A stretch of DNA of 64,000 nt, taken from positions 1,704,501-1,768,500 of the forward strand of contig NZ_CP066265.1 of the NCBI RefSeq assembly GCF_023278085.1. Direction: 5' to 3'. Positions 46,733 through 55,450 of the stretch are shown here, piece after piece. The notes beneath the pieces were generated by a model. It saw nothing but the letters and a program-made list of their open reading frames with translations, searched no databases and had not been told where the DNA came from. The first letter of the stretch is position 1; each line of letters opens with the position of its first letter. Source of the stretch: Pseudomonas syringae (GTDB taxonomy: Bacteria; Pseudomonadota; Gammaproteobacteria; Pseudomonadales; Pseudomonadaceae). Position numbers and translations under genes: made by a program.

Positions 46733-47488
46733 ATGCCGATTCCGGGGCGGACAGGAGCGGTGGTGATGGGCAGTGCCATTACAGAGAGCGCAACGAAAGA
46801 GCTATTGATACAGCAGATGGTAAACACGATTACCGAGCTTGATGGCCAGACCGCCATCGAGAACGCCCTTGAATGGCTCCGCCGCGAATGTGATTGCGAG
46901 CGGGCGATGTTCTATCAGTTCAAAGGGCCGCTATTGCTGACGTTCATCACCTCGAATGTCGACGACAGCTGGGGCAAGGCCTATCGGCAGCATGAACTGG
47001 TCACTCAGGACCCGGTCATTCGCTACTATCGCAATCAGCTAGGGTTTCTGAACTGGCAAGATGCGTTTCGGCTCTACCCGGTATCAGTCTGTTACGACGA
47101 AGCGGTGGATGCCAGTGAGTTGCTACCAGCCATTTCCTACGGGTATACCAGCCATTGCCGCGGTACAGAAAGCGTGACATCGGTCTGTACGCTGGCAGAG
47201 GTGGAAAAACCGATCAACGCTGAACAAAAGTATCTGGTCAGCAGTCTCATGCCCGTACTGCACAGTGTTGCGAGAGGGCTGAAGTTCTGTTCTCGCGGGT
47301 TGAGTCATCGAGAGCTGGAAACATTGCAGTGGGCCAGAGACGGAAAAACCGCCTGGGAAATATCGGTGATCCGTGATGTTTCGGAATCCACGGTCAAGTA
47401 TCACCTCAAGACCATTTACTCCAAGCTGGGCGTTGCGAATAGGGCGCAAGCGGTGGGTGAAGCCTTGTGCCGTGGCTTGATCAGGTAG
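46733..47488 (+). CDS. LuxR solo with AHL-binding pocket residues
   Basis: Quorum-sensing type regulator of 251 residues. The N-terminal autoinducer domain has W, Y, D, P and W at the spacing of the TraR pocket: W+4 gives Y, Y+9 gives D followed by P, and D+15 gives W (segments WGKAYRQHELVTQDP and LGFLNW). The C-terminal GerE helix-turn-helix is in LSHRELETLQWARDGKTAWE and VSESTVKYHLKTIYSKL. No luxI synthase is in the window, so it is an orphan. Starts 46733 (MPIPGR) or 46766 (MGSAIT) are both possible; GGAG precedes each. A TTTT-like tail is absent on the plus strand. Confidence 0.87.
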   Translation: MPIPGRTGAVVMGSAITESATKELLIQQMVNTITELDGQTAIENALEWLRRECDCERAMFYQFKGPLLLTFITSNVDDSWGKAYRQHELVTQDPVIRYYRNQLGFLNWQDAFRLYPVSVCYDEAVDASELLPAISYGYTSHCRGTESVTSVCTLAEVEKPINAEQKYLVSSLMPVLHSVARGLKFCSRGLSHRELETLQWARDGKTAWEISVIRDVSESTVKYHLKTIYSKLGVANRAQAVGEALCRGLIR

Positions 47489-47511
47489 GCAGTCAACGCT
47501 GATCAGCAGGC

Positions 47512-47546
47512 AAAAAAAAGCCGCGAAAACAGTGAGTAATCGCGGC
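47512..47546 (-). terminator. Rho-independent terminator of the DUF3509-like gene
   Basis: Read on the minus strand: GCCGCGA, a 13-base loop, TCGCGGC, then eight T residues. It lies 64 bases beyond the stop of the minus-strand gene. It is also near the end of the luxR gene on the other strand. Confidence 0.82.
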
Positions 47547-47609
47547 AAACAAGGGATGAGAGAGCGTGCAACATCTCGCCGCTCCAGAGGGGGCGGCGAG
47601 TAAAACGGA

Positions 47610-47888
47610 TCAACGTGTGTGGTAAGTCGGCAGATCGAAACGGTGCTGGCTTTGCAACATCGAAATGGCGGGCAGCTCGCTGGCCTGTGCAGCGAGGTCA
47701 CGGCGAATTGCGCTGATAACCCATTCCAGCTGAACTGGTGTGTGCAGTTGCGCGTAAGACACGGAGCGACGAATCTGCTTGCCGTCGTTATCACGCAGTG
47801 AAACCAGAACGCCGCCATCCGGGCGAGGCTGAGTGGTCACTGTGTAGTCGGAAAATACGGAAGCGAATTTTTCTTGAATAAAAGTCAT
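47610..47888 (-). CDS. DUF3509-like small protein
   Basis: 92 residues. MTFIQEKFASVFSDYTV, then QPRPDGGVLVSLRDNDGKQI and QLEWVISAIRRDLA fit the DUF3509 pattern common in Pseudomonas. ATG 47888 is chosen over ATG 47903 because GGAG sits at good distance from it and family members start with this segment. No signal peptide. Function unknown; Pseudomonas usually has several copies, so a stress or growth-phase role is possible. Confidence 0.75.
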   Translation of the reverse strand: MTFIQEKFASVFSDYTVTTQPRPDGGVLVSLRDNDGKQIRRSVSYAQLHTPVQLEWVISAIRRDLAAQASELPAISMLQSQHRFDLPTYHTR

Positions 47889-48235
47889 GTCTAGCGGCTC
47901 CATTGCTCATGGGATAACAAGCTTGCTAGTACTATTGCAGTGTCTGTGCCAGTAATTGCACTGCCATTAAATCCTTTAAAAACAATGACTTGAGATATTC
48001 GCTTTTTCCGAGGCTCGTGCATTTTGCATGAACGCCCATCGTGCGCCCTGCATTTTGCGGGTTCTGGGCGCAGGCGCGTCGGGCATAAACGCGCACTGGA
48101 GTATTTTCAGCGGTCCAGGGGTGCCCCGAGGTGGACAGAAGAGGTTAATCGAACAGCCGACAAGACTTGTGGTCATTGTGTTACCGCTGCCGGGACCATT
48201 GGATTCCCGGATGACTGTGTGCCAAGGAGTGATCA
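47889..48235. other. Gene-free region before the ankyrin gene
   Basis: About 350 bases. Short open frames exist but lack recognisable protein features. Two GCATTTTGC words (48017 and 48051 area) and no strong hairpin. It must hold promoters for both divergent genes. Confidence 0.45.
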
Positions 48236-48781
48236 ATGACCGATTCAGATATCAGCCAAGCGAAGACCATGACCGAGGATGAGGCAGCCGAATTTGCCGA
48301 GCAGGTCTTCGATGTAGCTCGTCAGGGCAATGCCGTCATGCTGGAGCGTCTTCTTGAAAAGGGCCTCCCTGCAGATTTGCGTAATCACAAGGGCGACACG
48401 CTGCTGATGCTGGCCAGCTATCACAGCCACCAGGACGCGGTTCGGGTATTACTCAATCACGGCGCTGATCCGGAAATTCGTAATGACAACGGCCAGAGCC
48501 CGATTGCCGGTGCGGCCTTCAAGGGGGATCTGGGTGTCGTCAAACTGCTGGTCGAGGCGGGTGCCAATGTGGAAGCGTCTGCTGCCGATGGCCGAACCGC
48601 GTTGATGATGGCGGCCATGTTCAACCGCAGCGAGATCGTCGACTACCTGATCAGCAAAGGGGCTGATCCGCATGTCTGTGATGCCAAGGGTATTACCGCA
48701 CTGGGCGCCGCTCAGGCGATGGGGGCGAGCATCACCGCCGAGCAACTGACCAAACTGGGCGTGCAGGCCGCAAGGTCCTGA
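48236..48781 (+). CDS. Ankyrin-repeat protein
   Basis: 181 residues with about four ankyrin repeats (about 40-170), for example NHKGDTLLMLASYHSHQDAV, NDNGQSPIAGAAFKGDLGVV and ADGRTALMMAAMFNRSEIVD. No signal peptide is seen, so it is probably cytoplasmic. Ankyrin proteins in Pseudomonas can support catalase (AnkB next to KatB), but no catalase gene is here. AAGGAG precedes the ATG. Confidence 0.9.
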   Translation: MTDSDISQAKTMTEDEAAEFAEQVFDVARQGNAVMLERLLEKGLPADLRNHKGDTLLMLASYHSHQDAVRVLLNHGADPEIRNDNGQSPIAGAAFKGDLGVVKLLVEAGANVEASAADGRTALMMAAMFNRSEIVDYLISKGADPHVCDAKGITALGAAQAMGASITAEQLTKLGVQAARS

Positions 48782-48824
48782 GATCGAATGCCCCTGAGGC
48801 ACATCGACGAAGGCAGGCATAGAT

Positions 48825-48868
48825 AGAGGCGCAAAGGATTTACCGTTATCCTTCGCGCCTCTTTTTTT
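48825..48868 (+). terminator. Strong rho-independent terminator after the ankyrin gene
   Basis: AGAGGCGC-A-AAGGAT pairs with ATCCTT-C-GCGCCTCT (one mismatch), loop of eight, then seven T residues. It ends just before the next plus-strand gene. Confidence 0.92.
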
Positions 48869-48889
48869 GCCCGCTCGCAGGATCGCCCC

Positions 48890-49408
48890 ATGAAAGACTC
48901 ACTGGTCGAATTAATCAGCAAAGTCAGCTCCGGCTGCATGGCAGACGACGAAATAGCGCGTATTGCCGATGAGGCCGCGCAAGCCTACGCCGATCCGCAG
49001 GCGTTTCTGGCGGCAAACCCCGACATCAATTACGACGACAGCTTCCCGATTCCGCTGGGCGAATGGGTGGTGGTTGGCAGTCTGCCTGAAACCGTGCTGT
49101 TTCAGGCAGACAGCTACATGGACCTGTTCGAACAGATCGTGCAGTCGTTCGGCAAGGACGTGACGTTCAACATCAAGGCCAAGCAACTGGCCAAGGTTGA
49201 ACCGCTGGTTGCGCTCAATCGCATTCAGATTCAATTGAGCAGCATGAACAAGGACATGGGCGGTTATGTGCTGATGGACTTCAGTCAGCCACTGGATGAC
49301 GAGCTGCAAGCGGTGCTGGTCTATGGCTGTGATCAGGCACGTGTGCTTGAGCTGGCCGCGTCGGCGGGCATTCATGCCGCACCGTCGCTGCAAGCGTTGC
49401 GCGGCTAG
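48890..49408 (+). CDS. Hypothetical cytoplasmic protein
   Basis: 172 residues, not recognised. No signal peptide or membrane span. It starts MKDSLVELISKVSSGCMADD and has mixed alpha/beta character (IPLGEWVVVGSLPETVLFQA; LMDFSQPLDDELQAVLVYG). The start directly follows the terminator of the ankyrin gene, so it must have its own promoter within about 25 bases or overlap it. Its last four bases overlap the convergent ZIP gene. Confidence 0.72.
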   Translation: MKDSLVELISKVSSGCMADDEIARIADEAAQAYADPQAFLAANPDINYDDSFPIPLGEWVVVGSLPETVLFQADSYMDLFEQIVQSFGKDVTFNIKAKQLAKVEPLVALNRIQIQLSSMNKDMGGYVLMDFSQPLDDELQAVLVYGCDQARVLELAASAGIHAAPSLQALRG

Positions 49409-50340
49409 CCCAGTGCGGTGTCGAGAAACATCATCACTGCGAACCCGCCCATCAATCCCAGTGTCGCCGAGGTCTGATGGCCGTTACGGTGGGTTTCCGG
49501 GATGACTTCATGGGACACCACAAAGATCATCGCACCTGCGGCCAGGCCCATGCTCACCGGGTAGGCGATCGCAAACCCGCTGGAAATGCCCAGCCCTATC
49601 AATGCTCCCAGTGGTTCCATGAGGCCGGAACCAATGGCGACCAGCATGGCCTTGAAGGCCGACAGCCCCGTCGCGCGCAAGGCCAGCGCGATGGCCAGGC
49701 CTTCCGGAATGTCCTGAATCGCAATGGCGGTGGTCAACGGCAGGCCGACATTCAGGTCGCCGCTGGCGAAGCTGACGCCGATGGCCATACCTTCGGGAAG
49801 GTTGTGCAGCGTGATTGCCAGCACGAACAGCCAGACCCGGTTGATGCGCTCCGAATGCGGCCCTTGGCGGCCGACGCTTTCATGTTCATGCGGCGTGAAC
49901 TTGTCCAGCCCCAGCATCAGCAGTACGCCCAGCCCCAGGCCGGTCACCACTGTCGCCGCCGCAAAGGGGCCGTTGCCGGTAATTTCCCGGGCAGCTTCCA
50001 GCCCCGGCAGAATCAGCGAGAACGAGCTGGCAGCCAGCATCATGCCTGCGGCAAAGCCAAGCATGATGTCCTGAGCGCGTTGCGACACATCGCGCAGGGC
50101 TACTGCAATGACCGCACCGAGCGCGGTGGCCATAAAACCTGCGATGCCGCCCAGCAGTGCGTGATTGAAGTTGACCTGGCTGGTGCCATAAAACGCGTTG
50201 TACAGGCTGGCGCCGCCCAGGCCGACGACGGACAGCAGCGCAATCGCCAGGCCCAGGCTTACCAACGGGCTGGTCTGGAGGTGGGAAAACCACGTCTCCC
50301 TGGATGTTCCGGGCTGTGCAGGTGACGGCATAGTAGGCAT
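49405..50340 (-). CDS. ZIP-family divalent metal transporter
   Basis: 311 residues with about eight spans. The metal-binding helices are visible: LHNLPEGMAIGVSFASG with HNLPEG and IQDIPEGLAIALALRATG. A short His-rich stretch FTPHEHESVG lies in the variable loop. It should import zinc, manganese or iron across the inner membrane. The start is uncertain (50340 or 50331); a 28-residue upstream extension is rejected. No Zur/Fur site was identified. Confidence 0.88.
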   Translation of the reverse strand: MPTMPSPAQPGTSRETWFSHLQTSPLVSLGLAIALLSVVGLGGASLYNAFYGTSQVNFNHALLGGIAGFMATALGAVIAVALRDVSQRAQDIMLGFAAGMMLAASSFSLILPGLEAAREITGNGPFAAATVVTGLGLGVLLMLGLDKFTPHEHESVGRQGPHSERINRVWLFVLAITLHNLPEGMAIGVSFASGDLNVGLPLTTAIAIQDIPEGLAIALALRATGLSAFKAMLVAIGSGLMEPLGALIGLGISSGFAIAYPVSMGLAAGAMIFVVSHEVIPETHRNGHQTSATLGLMGGFAVMMFLDTALG

Positions 50341-50484
50341 ACCTTTCTTTCTGGTGACTGGACGCGATGGCGAGCGGAAAAAACGCCCTTCGTCTCGGAG
50401 CCCGAGAATATACGGTTGGTTCAACGGAACCCCCGAACGGCGCGACTATCCTAGGAAGGTAAGCATTCACTAAGAGGCAACACC

Positions 50485-50676
50485 ATGGGTTCGTCATTCA
50501 ATGGCCTGGTCGGTCTGATTATTCTGGCGCTCGATATCTGGGCCATTATCAACGTCTTGAAAAGCAACGCCGAGACCGGGAAGAAAATTCTCTGGGTTTT
50601 GTTGATTGTCCTGTTACCGGTACTGGGCCTGATTATCTGGGCGATTCTCGGACCGCGCGGCAACGTGCGTATCTGA
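50485..50676 (+). CDS. PLDc_N-domain small membrane protein
   Basis: 63 residues with two spans: NGLVGLIILALDIWAIINVL and KKILWVLLIVLLPVLGLIIW, the second ending AILGPRGNVRI. This is the phospholipase D N-terminal-like domain standing alone, a common small inner-membrane protein. GAGGCAAC precedes the ATG. Function unknown. Followed by a clear terminator. Confidence 0.88.
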   Translation: MGSSFNGLVGLIILALDIWAIINVLKSNAETGKKILWVLLIVLLPVLGLIIWAILGPRGNVRI

Positions 50677-50696
50677 TACCTGTGAAGTTCGACATT

Positions 50697-50730
50697 AACG
50701 CCTGATTACCTCTGTAGTCAGGCGTTTTTT
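50697..50730 (+). terminator. Rho-independent terminator
   Basis: AACGCCTGA, 12-base loop, TCAGGCGTT, then more T residues, 20 bases after the PLDc_N-domain gene. Confidence 0.9.
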
Positions 50731-50784
50731 GTTTCCGGGTCAGGGGATTTGCGGGAAGGGCGAGCCGAGGCGGCTGCAGAGAGG

Positions 50785-50814
50785 TTCGACCTGTCATGTA
50801 CATCGACGTAGAAT
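50785..50814 (+). promoter_or_regulatory. Sigma-70-type promoter candidate for speE
   Basis: TTCGAC and TAGAAT separated by 18 bases, about 60 bases upstream of the speE start. Match to the -35/-10 consensus is fair. Confidence 0.45.
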
Positions 50815-50874
50815 GCGCGCCTTTGTTGTGGGCGGTCGGCCGTCCTGTCATCAGTACCCAGCGGGAGCTTACCC

Positions 50875-51735
50875 ATGAGCGATTATCAGGAAACGTTGTA
50901 CGAAGGCTACGGCCAGCGCTTTCGTATCGAAAAGATGCTTCACGAAGTCCGCACCGAGCACCAGCATCTGGTGATCTTCCAGAACCCGCGCATGGGCCGG
51001 GTCATGGCGCTGGACGGTGTTATCCAGACCACCGAAGCGGATGAATTCATCTACCACGAAATGCTCACCCACGTGCCGATCCTGGCACACGGCGCAGCCA
51101 AGCGTGTGCTGATCATCGGCGGAGGAGACGGCGGCATGCTGCGTGAAGTCGCCAAGCACATGAGCGTAGAACACATCACCATGGTCGAGATCGACGCCAC
51201 TGTGGTCGAGATGTGCAAGGAGTTCCTGCCCAATCACTCCAGCGGGGCGTTCGAGGATTCGCGTCTTAACCTCGTGATCGACGATGGCATGCGCTTTGTA
51301 GCGACCACCGAAGAGAAGTTCGACGTGATCATCTCCGATTCCACCGACCCTATCGGCCCGGGTGAAGTCCTGTTTTCGGAAAACTTCTATCAGGCCTGCC
51401 ACCGCTGCCTGAACGAAGGCGGCATCCTGGTGACCCAGAACGGCACGCCTTTCATGCAACTGAGCGGTGTCCAGACCACCGCCGGGCGCATGAACGGTCT
51501 GTTTGCCGACTGGCATTTCTATCAGGCGGCCATTCCGACTTACATCGGCGGGGCGATGACCTTCGCCTGGGGCGCGACCGACAAGAGCTACCGCAAACTG
51601 CCTCTGGAAACCCTGCGTCAGCGTTTTTCAGGCAGCGGCATTGTTACGCGTTATTACAATCCTGAAGTGCATATCGGTTCGTTTGCGTTGCCACAGTACG
51701 TGCTTCAGGCTGTGAGCAAAGCCAGCAACGACTGA
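50875..51735 (+). CDS. speE: Polyamine aminopropyltransferase (spermidine synthase)
   Basis: Transfers an aminopropyl group from decarboxylated SAM to putrescine. 286 residues. The Rossmann domain has [16 protein letters not shown] (about 80-95) and the substrate loop [16 protein letters not shown] with the catalytic Asp. [22 protein letters not shown] N-terminus is typical of SpeE. GGGAGCTTACCC precedes the ATG. No speD is near. Confidence 0.95.
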   Translation: MSDYQETLYEGYGQRFRIEKMLHEVRTEHQHLVIFQNPRMGRVMALDGVIQTTEADEFIYHEMLTHVPILAHGAAKRVLIIGGGDGGMLREVAKHMSVEHITMVEIDATVVEMCKEFLPNHSSGAFEDSRLNLVIDDGMRFVATTEEKFDVIISDSTDPIGPGEVLFSENFYQACHRCLNEGGILVTQNGTPFMQLSGVQTTAGRMNGLFADWHFYQAAIPTYIGGAMTFAWGATDKSYRKLPLETLRQRFSGSGIVTRYYNPEVHIGSFALPQYVLQAVSKASND

Positions 51736-51808
51736 CCGCATCGGTTTGACGCTGCGGGCCTGAGGGGCTGCAGCGTCACCTGAGGGGTGCTGTAGCGGGG
51801 CGCACGCG

Positions 51809-51830
51809 ACAGAAATTTCACACTTTCTGT
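51809..51830. promoter_or_regulatory. Dyad ACAGAAA-N8-TTTCTGT
   Basis: Perfect 7+7 inverted repeat 170 bases upstream of the LTA-synthase-like gene and 75 bases after speE. Operator candidate, no known regulator. Confidence 0.4.
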
Positions 51831-51999
51831 TTCAGAATTGCGCGCGAAACTGAACAGGCATGCGCCTTCATGGGCTGACCTGGCCTCAGGCAACCCGCAA
51901 TCAAGTACTATCTGCGCCCTGCCGCACACCGTCACCCTTGAAAGGAGGGCGGTGCTGCACCACCGAACCTACCCCTGAATCCACCGGATCCTGACAACC

Positions 52000-54087
52000 A
52001 TGGCCAAAACGGACGCCCAGATTCATCGGCAAGCCCGCCTGCACAACCCGAACGTCAAATCGCACCTCGCGTATATCCTGCTCAGCGGTTTCGCCTTGAT
52101 GGTGATGTACACCCTGCTGCGTATCGGTCTGCTGGTCTACAACCGCGAGATGATTGGCGACACGCCAGCCTCCACGTTCATTGAAGCGCTGTTCAACGGC
52201 ATGCGTTTCGACCTGCGCCTGACGATGTACCTGCTGATTCCGCTGGTGCTGTCGCTGTTCAGCGCTCGGGCCATGGCGGCACGCGGGTTCTTCCGTTTCT
52301 GGCTGACGCTGGTCGGCAGCATCACGCTGTTCCTGGGCCTGATGGAAATGGACTTCTATCGCGAGTTCCACCAGCGCCTGAACGGTCTGGTGTTCCAGTA
52401 CGTGAAAGAAGACCCTAAAACCGTGCTGAGCATGTTGTGGTACGGCTTCCCGGTCGTGCGCTACCTGTTGGCATGGGCAGCGGTCACCTGGCTGCTGAGC
52501 CTGGTATTCAAAGGCATCGACCGTCTGACGCGGCCACGCCACGTCACCACGACGGGCACTCATACGGTCAGTCCGGTTGCGCCCTGGTATATGCGTGCCG
52601 GTGTTTTCGTCGTCGTGCTGCTGGTCATGGTGGTGTGCATTCGCGGGACCCTGCGCCAGGGCCCGCCGCTGCGTTGGGGTGATGCTTACACCACCGACTC
52701 GAACTTCGCCAACCAGTTGGGCCTCAACGGTACGCTGACGCTGATCACTGCGGCAAAAAGCCGTATGTCTGAGCAGCGCGACAACATCTGGAAAGCCACA
52801 CTGCCGCAGGCCGAAGCACAGCAGACCGTGCGCGACATGCTGCTGACCCCGCACGACAAACTGGTCGAGCCGGACATCGCGGCCGTGCGTCGTGACTTCA
52901 CGCCGCCTGCCGAAAACACGTTGCCGATCCGTAACGTCGTCGTGATTCTGATGGAAAGCTTTGCCGGGCACTCGGTCGGGGCGCTGGGCAGCGATGCCAA
53001 CATCACGCCGTACTTCGACAAGCTGTCCAAAGAAGGGCTGTTGTTCGATCACTTCTTTTCCAACGGCACCCATACCCACCAGGGCATGTTCGCCACCATG
53101 GCATGCTTCCCGAACCTGCCGGGCTTCGAGTACCTGATGCAGACGCCAGAGGGTGCCCACAAGCTGTCCGGCCTGCCGCAGTTGCTGAGCACCGGGCGTA
53201 ACTACGATGACGTGTACGTCTACAACGGCAACTTCGCCTGGGACAATCAGTCGGGCTTCTTCAGCAACCAGGGCATGACCAACTTCGTCGGCCGCGAGGA
53301 CTTCGTCAATCCGGTGTTCTCCGATCCGACCTGGGGTGTTTCCGACCAGGACATGTTTGACCGTGGCGCTCAGGAGCTCAAGGCCCGTCAGGATGGCAAG
53401 CCGTTCTACGCGCTGCTGCAGACCCTCTCGAACCACACGCCCTACGCCCTGCCGGACCCATTGCCGGTCGAGCGCGTAACCGGCCATGGTTCGCTGGACG
53501 AGCATTTGACCGCCATGCGTTACGCCGACTGGGCGCTGGGTCAGTTCTTCGAGAAGGCCAAAAAAGAGCCTTACTTCAAGAACACCCTGTTCGTGGTATT
53601 GGGTGACCACGGTTTCGGCAATAACAAGCAACTGACCGAAATGGACCTGGGCCGCTTCAACGTGCCGCTGTTGCTGATCGGTCCTGGCGTGCAGGAGAAA
53701 TTTGGCCAGCGCAGCAGCACCGTCGGTACACAGGTGGATGTGGTGCCGACCATCATGGGGCGTCTCGGCGGTCTGAACCGCAACCAGTGCTGGGGACGCG
53801 ATCTGCTGAACCTGCCGGAAGGTGACAAGGGCTTTGGTGTCATCAAGCCGTCGGGCAGCGAACAGATCGTGGCGATCGTCAGCGGCAACCGTATTCTGAT
53901 CGAGCCTACGGAAATGCCGGCCAAACTGATGACCTACACCCTTGGCGCCAACCCGCATGCTGAAGAGGTCTCTGATGCGCCGGACATGCAGGAACTCAAG
54001 CTCAAGCTGGAAAGCTTCCTGCAAACGGCGACCAAGAGCCTTCTGGACAACACGGCCGGCGTCGAGGCCAGCAAGAACCGCAACTGA
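52000..54087 (+). CDS. LTA synthase-family phosphoglycerol transferase (sulfatase fold)
   Basis: 695 residues. About five N-terminal spans (30-210) anchor an extracytoplasmic sulfatase-fold domain (about 310-600). Metal ligand Glu and first helix are in VVVILMESFAGHSVGALGS; the nucleophile Thr is expected in SNGTHTHQGMFATMACFPN; later ligands in VVLGDHGFGNNK. In Gram-negative bacteria such proteins add phosphoglycerol or phosphoethanolamine to periplasmic glucans or lipids (OpgB-like). Stand-alone gene ending in a strong terminator. Confidence 0.9.
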   Translation: MAKTDAQIHRQARLHNPNVKSHLAYILLSGFALMVMYTLLRIGLLVYNREMIGDTPASTFIEALFNGMRFDLRLTMYLLIPLVLSLFSARAMAARGFFRFWLTLVGSITLFLGLMEMDFYREFHQRLNGLVFQYVKEDPKTVLSMLWYGFPVVRYLLAWAAVTWLLSLVFKGIDRLTRPRHVTTTGTHTVSPVAPWYMRAGVFVVVLLVMVVCIRGTLRQGPPLRWGDAYTTDSNFANQLGLNGTLTLITAAKSRMSEQRDNIWKATLPQAEAQQTVRDMLLTPHDKLVEPDIAAVRRDFTPPAENTLPIRNVVVILMESFAGHSVGALGSDANITPYFDKLSKEGLLFDHFFSNGTHTHQGMFATMACFPNLPGFEYLMQTPEGAHKLSGLPQLLSTGRNYDDVYVYNGNFAWDNQSGFFSNQGMTNFVGREDFVNPVFSDPTWGVSDQDMFDRGAQELKARQDGKPFYALLQTLSNHTPYALPDPLPVERVTGHGSLDEHLTAMRYADWALGQFFEKAKKEPYFKNTLFVVLGDHGFGNNKQLTEMDLGRFNVPLLLIGPGVQEKFGQRSSTVGTQVDVVPTIMGRLGGLNRNQCWGRDLLNLPEGDKGFGVIKPSGSEQIVAIVSGNRILIEPTEMPAKLMTYTLGANPHAEEVSDAPDMQELKLKLESFLQTATKSLLDNTAGVEASKNRN

Positions 54088-54126
54088 CCAGGACTGACTC
54101 GCCGAACCGGCCAGTCATGACAATCG

Positions 54127-54160
54127 AAAAGGCCCTTGGCATTCACTGCAAGGGCCTTTT
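54127..54160. terminator. Rho-independent terminator
   Basis: AAAAGGCCCTTG, a 10-base loop, CAAGGGCCTTTT, 40 bases after the LTA-synthase-like gene, with T residues following. Confidence 0.92.
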
Positions 54161-54271
54161 GTTTTGCCGGCTATCAGCGAGTGTCCATCGCTGATCCGGT
54201 GGAACGAATGCGCCGGTAAAAAGGTCCTTATCCCATAAGCCAGAGTGCCTGGCTTCGTTCTGGAGGCATTG

Positions 54272-54508
54272 ATGAAACAGTGGGCCATTTTGTATCTGGA
54301 CAAGGATGGCGTGCAGCAGCGCCATGTGGCCGCTTTTGAAGCGCGCCCCAGCGAGGAAGACGTGGCGCAAGTGCTGCGCAAGGGGCTTTATCCGCTGACC
54401 GACGAACTGGATCTCAACGATCTTGACGGACGCACCGAAGAGCCTACTGTGAAGACGCTCAAGGACCATAACAGTGTGGAGATCATTTCCATTACAGAAA
54501 CGAGCTGA
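54272..54508 (+). CDS. Small acidic hypothetical protein
   Basis: 78 residues, starts MKQWAILYLDKDGVQQRHVA, then mainly acidic and helical (EARPSEEDVAQVLRKGLYPL, TDELDLNDLDG). TGGAGG precedes ATG 54272, so an upstream extension is rejected. No signal peptide, no recognised domain. Followed by a perfect hairpin at 54580-54601. Confidence 0.7.
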   Translation: MKQWAILYLDKDGVQQRHVAAFEARPSEEDVAQVLRKGLYPLTDELDLNDLDGRTEEPTVKTLKDHNSVEIISITETS

Positions 54509-54579
54509 TCCTCACCGATTAAAAACCTTTTCGTGCCAACCACTTGGCATACGGTCCGTGATAGGGCTAATCTGCAGAT

Positions 54580-54601
54580 GAGGCCATTTTCAAATGGCCT
54601 C
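54580..54601. repeat. Hairpin GAGGCCATTT...AAATGGCCTC
   Basis: Perfect 10-base arms with a 2-base centre (TC), 72 bases after the 54272-54508 gene. No T-run follows; terminator or palindromic site. Confidence 0.55.
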
Positions 54602-54755
54602 TGACATCTCGATACCGGGCCTGTGCGCAAGCCCTGTCTGGTCAGCTACATGCTTGATTCCCCACGCCGGATTATCTGTCGTGCGGCGACCGCTCACCTC
54701 ATGGTCGCTCTGGAAGAGTTGAAACTCTATCTATCGTTGCATAGGAGGACGTTTC

Positions 54756-55097
54756 ATGAGCACAGCCTATCAAGAGGACATCAGCAGCAATGTGCTGCGC
54801 CGCATGAAAGAAGGCGGTTTTGATTTTGCGCGAATCTATCCCATCGAGTTCTATGCCATTTTCCCGGACGAGCAACGGGCACGGCAGGCCGCAGAGCAAT
54901 TTCGCGGTGAATCCCTCAACACTCAGATAAACGTACGTGATGACGGTGCCTGGCACTTGCAACTGAGCAAAGTGATGTATGCGACGTACGACGGCATCGG
55001 TGATTTCGAGCAGGATTTTCAGATGGTGATTTCGCCCATGGACGGAGAAGTGGAAGGGTGGGGTGTCACTCAGGAGATCAGAAGACTGCACGCTTGA
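54756..55097 (+). CDS. RraB-like ribonuclease E inhibitor family protein
   Basis: 113 residues with the pattern of the RraB family: SSNVLRRMKEGGFDFARIYP, VEFYAIFPDEQRARQAAEQF-type segment and the end MDGEVEGWGVTQEI. RraB in E. coli binds RNase E and alters RNA decay; the same role here is likely but not shown. AGGAGG precedes the ATG. Soluble, no signal peptide. The 250 bases before it hold only the hairpin at 54580. Confidence 0.8.
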   Translation: MSTAYQEDISSNVLRRMKEGGFDFARIYPIEFYAIFPDEQRARQAAEQFRGESLNTQINVRDDGAWHLQLSKVMYATYDGIGDFEQDFQMVISPMDGEVEGWGVTQEIRRLHA

Positions 55098-55246
55098 TAT
55101 GAGCTGTTCGAACAGGTTGAAAGCAGAGCACTGATCGGCCTGACCAGGATGACGTCCCGGTCAGGCCGTTTTGTTTCAAATACTGTCGAGTGCGCGAATC
55201 GGGGCTTTTTTTGCCACGACTTGTGTAGCACTGCGGGAGTACCGGC

Positions 55247-55273
55247 AAAAAAAAAGCCACTCAAACGAGTGGC
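55247..55273 (-). terminator. Minus-strand terminator without a gene in front of it
   Basis: Read on the minus strand: GCCACTC, 4-base loop, GAGTGGC, then nine T residues. That is a very good intrinsic terminator. The nearest upstream sequence on this strand (55274-55615) has no recognised gene, and the plus-strand genes around it run the other way. Confidence 0.85.
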
Positions 55274-55450
55274 GCAAAGGGAAGTCTGTTTCGAGAGCGT
55301 TCGGTAAAGTCGTGGCGGTTCACGCCTGAAAAAAGCTAACGCAAAGATGGCGTTGGGTGCCGTGTTTGCTCGGTTGCTGGCGATTGTGGCGAACTAATGC
55401 CGCGTGAGGAAATCAACTCTCACTATGCTGATCATAGATTTCAAGGTTGA
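55247..55450 (-). ncRNA. Candidate small RNA ending at the 55247 terminator
   Basis: The terminator implies a minus-strand transcript that starts somewhere upstream. A TATGAT -10-like box lies near 55430 (minus strand), with a TTCAACCTTGAAA stretch before it, giving a possible RNA of about 150-180 bases. Within it there is only a 13-codon open frame beginning ATGATCAGC. Start and existence are inference; no RNA family was recognised. Confidence 0.3.

Noticed and set aside
51901..54024. 707-residue open frame on the minus strand
   Set aside because: It is antisense to the LTA-synthase-like gene. It is rich in H, Q, R and G in the manner of a GC-rich shadow frame and has no domain or ribosome site.
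54623..54823. 66-residue open frame overlapping the RraB-like gene start
   Set aside because: It overlaps the true gene, which has AGGAGG and a family match in another frame.
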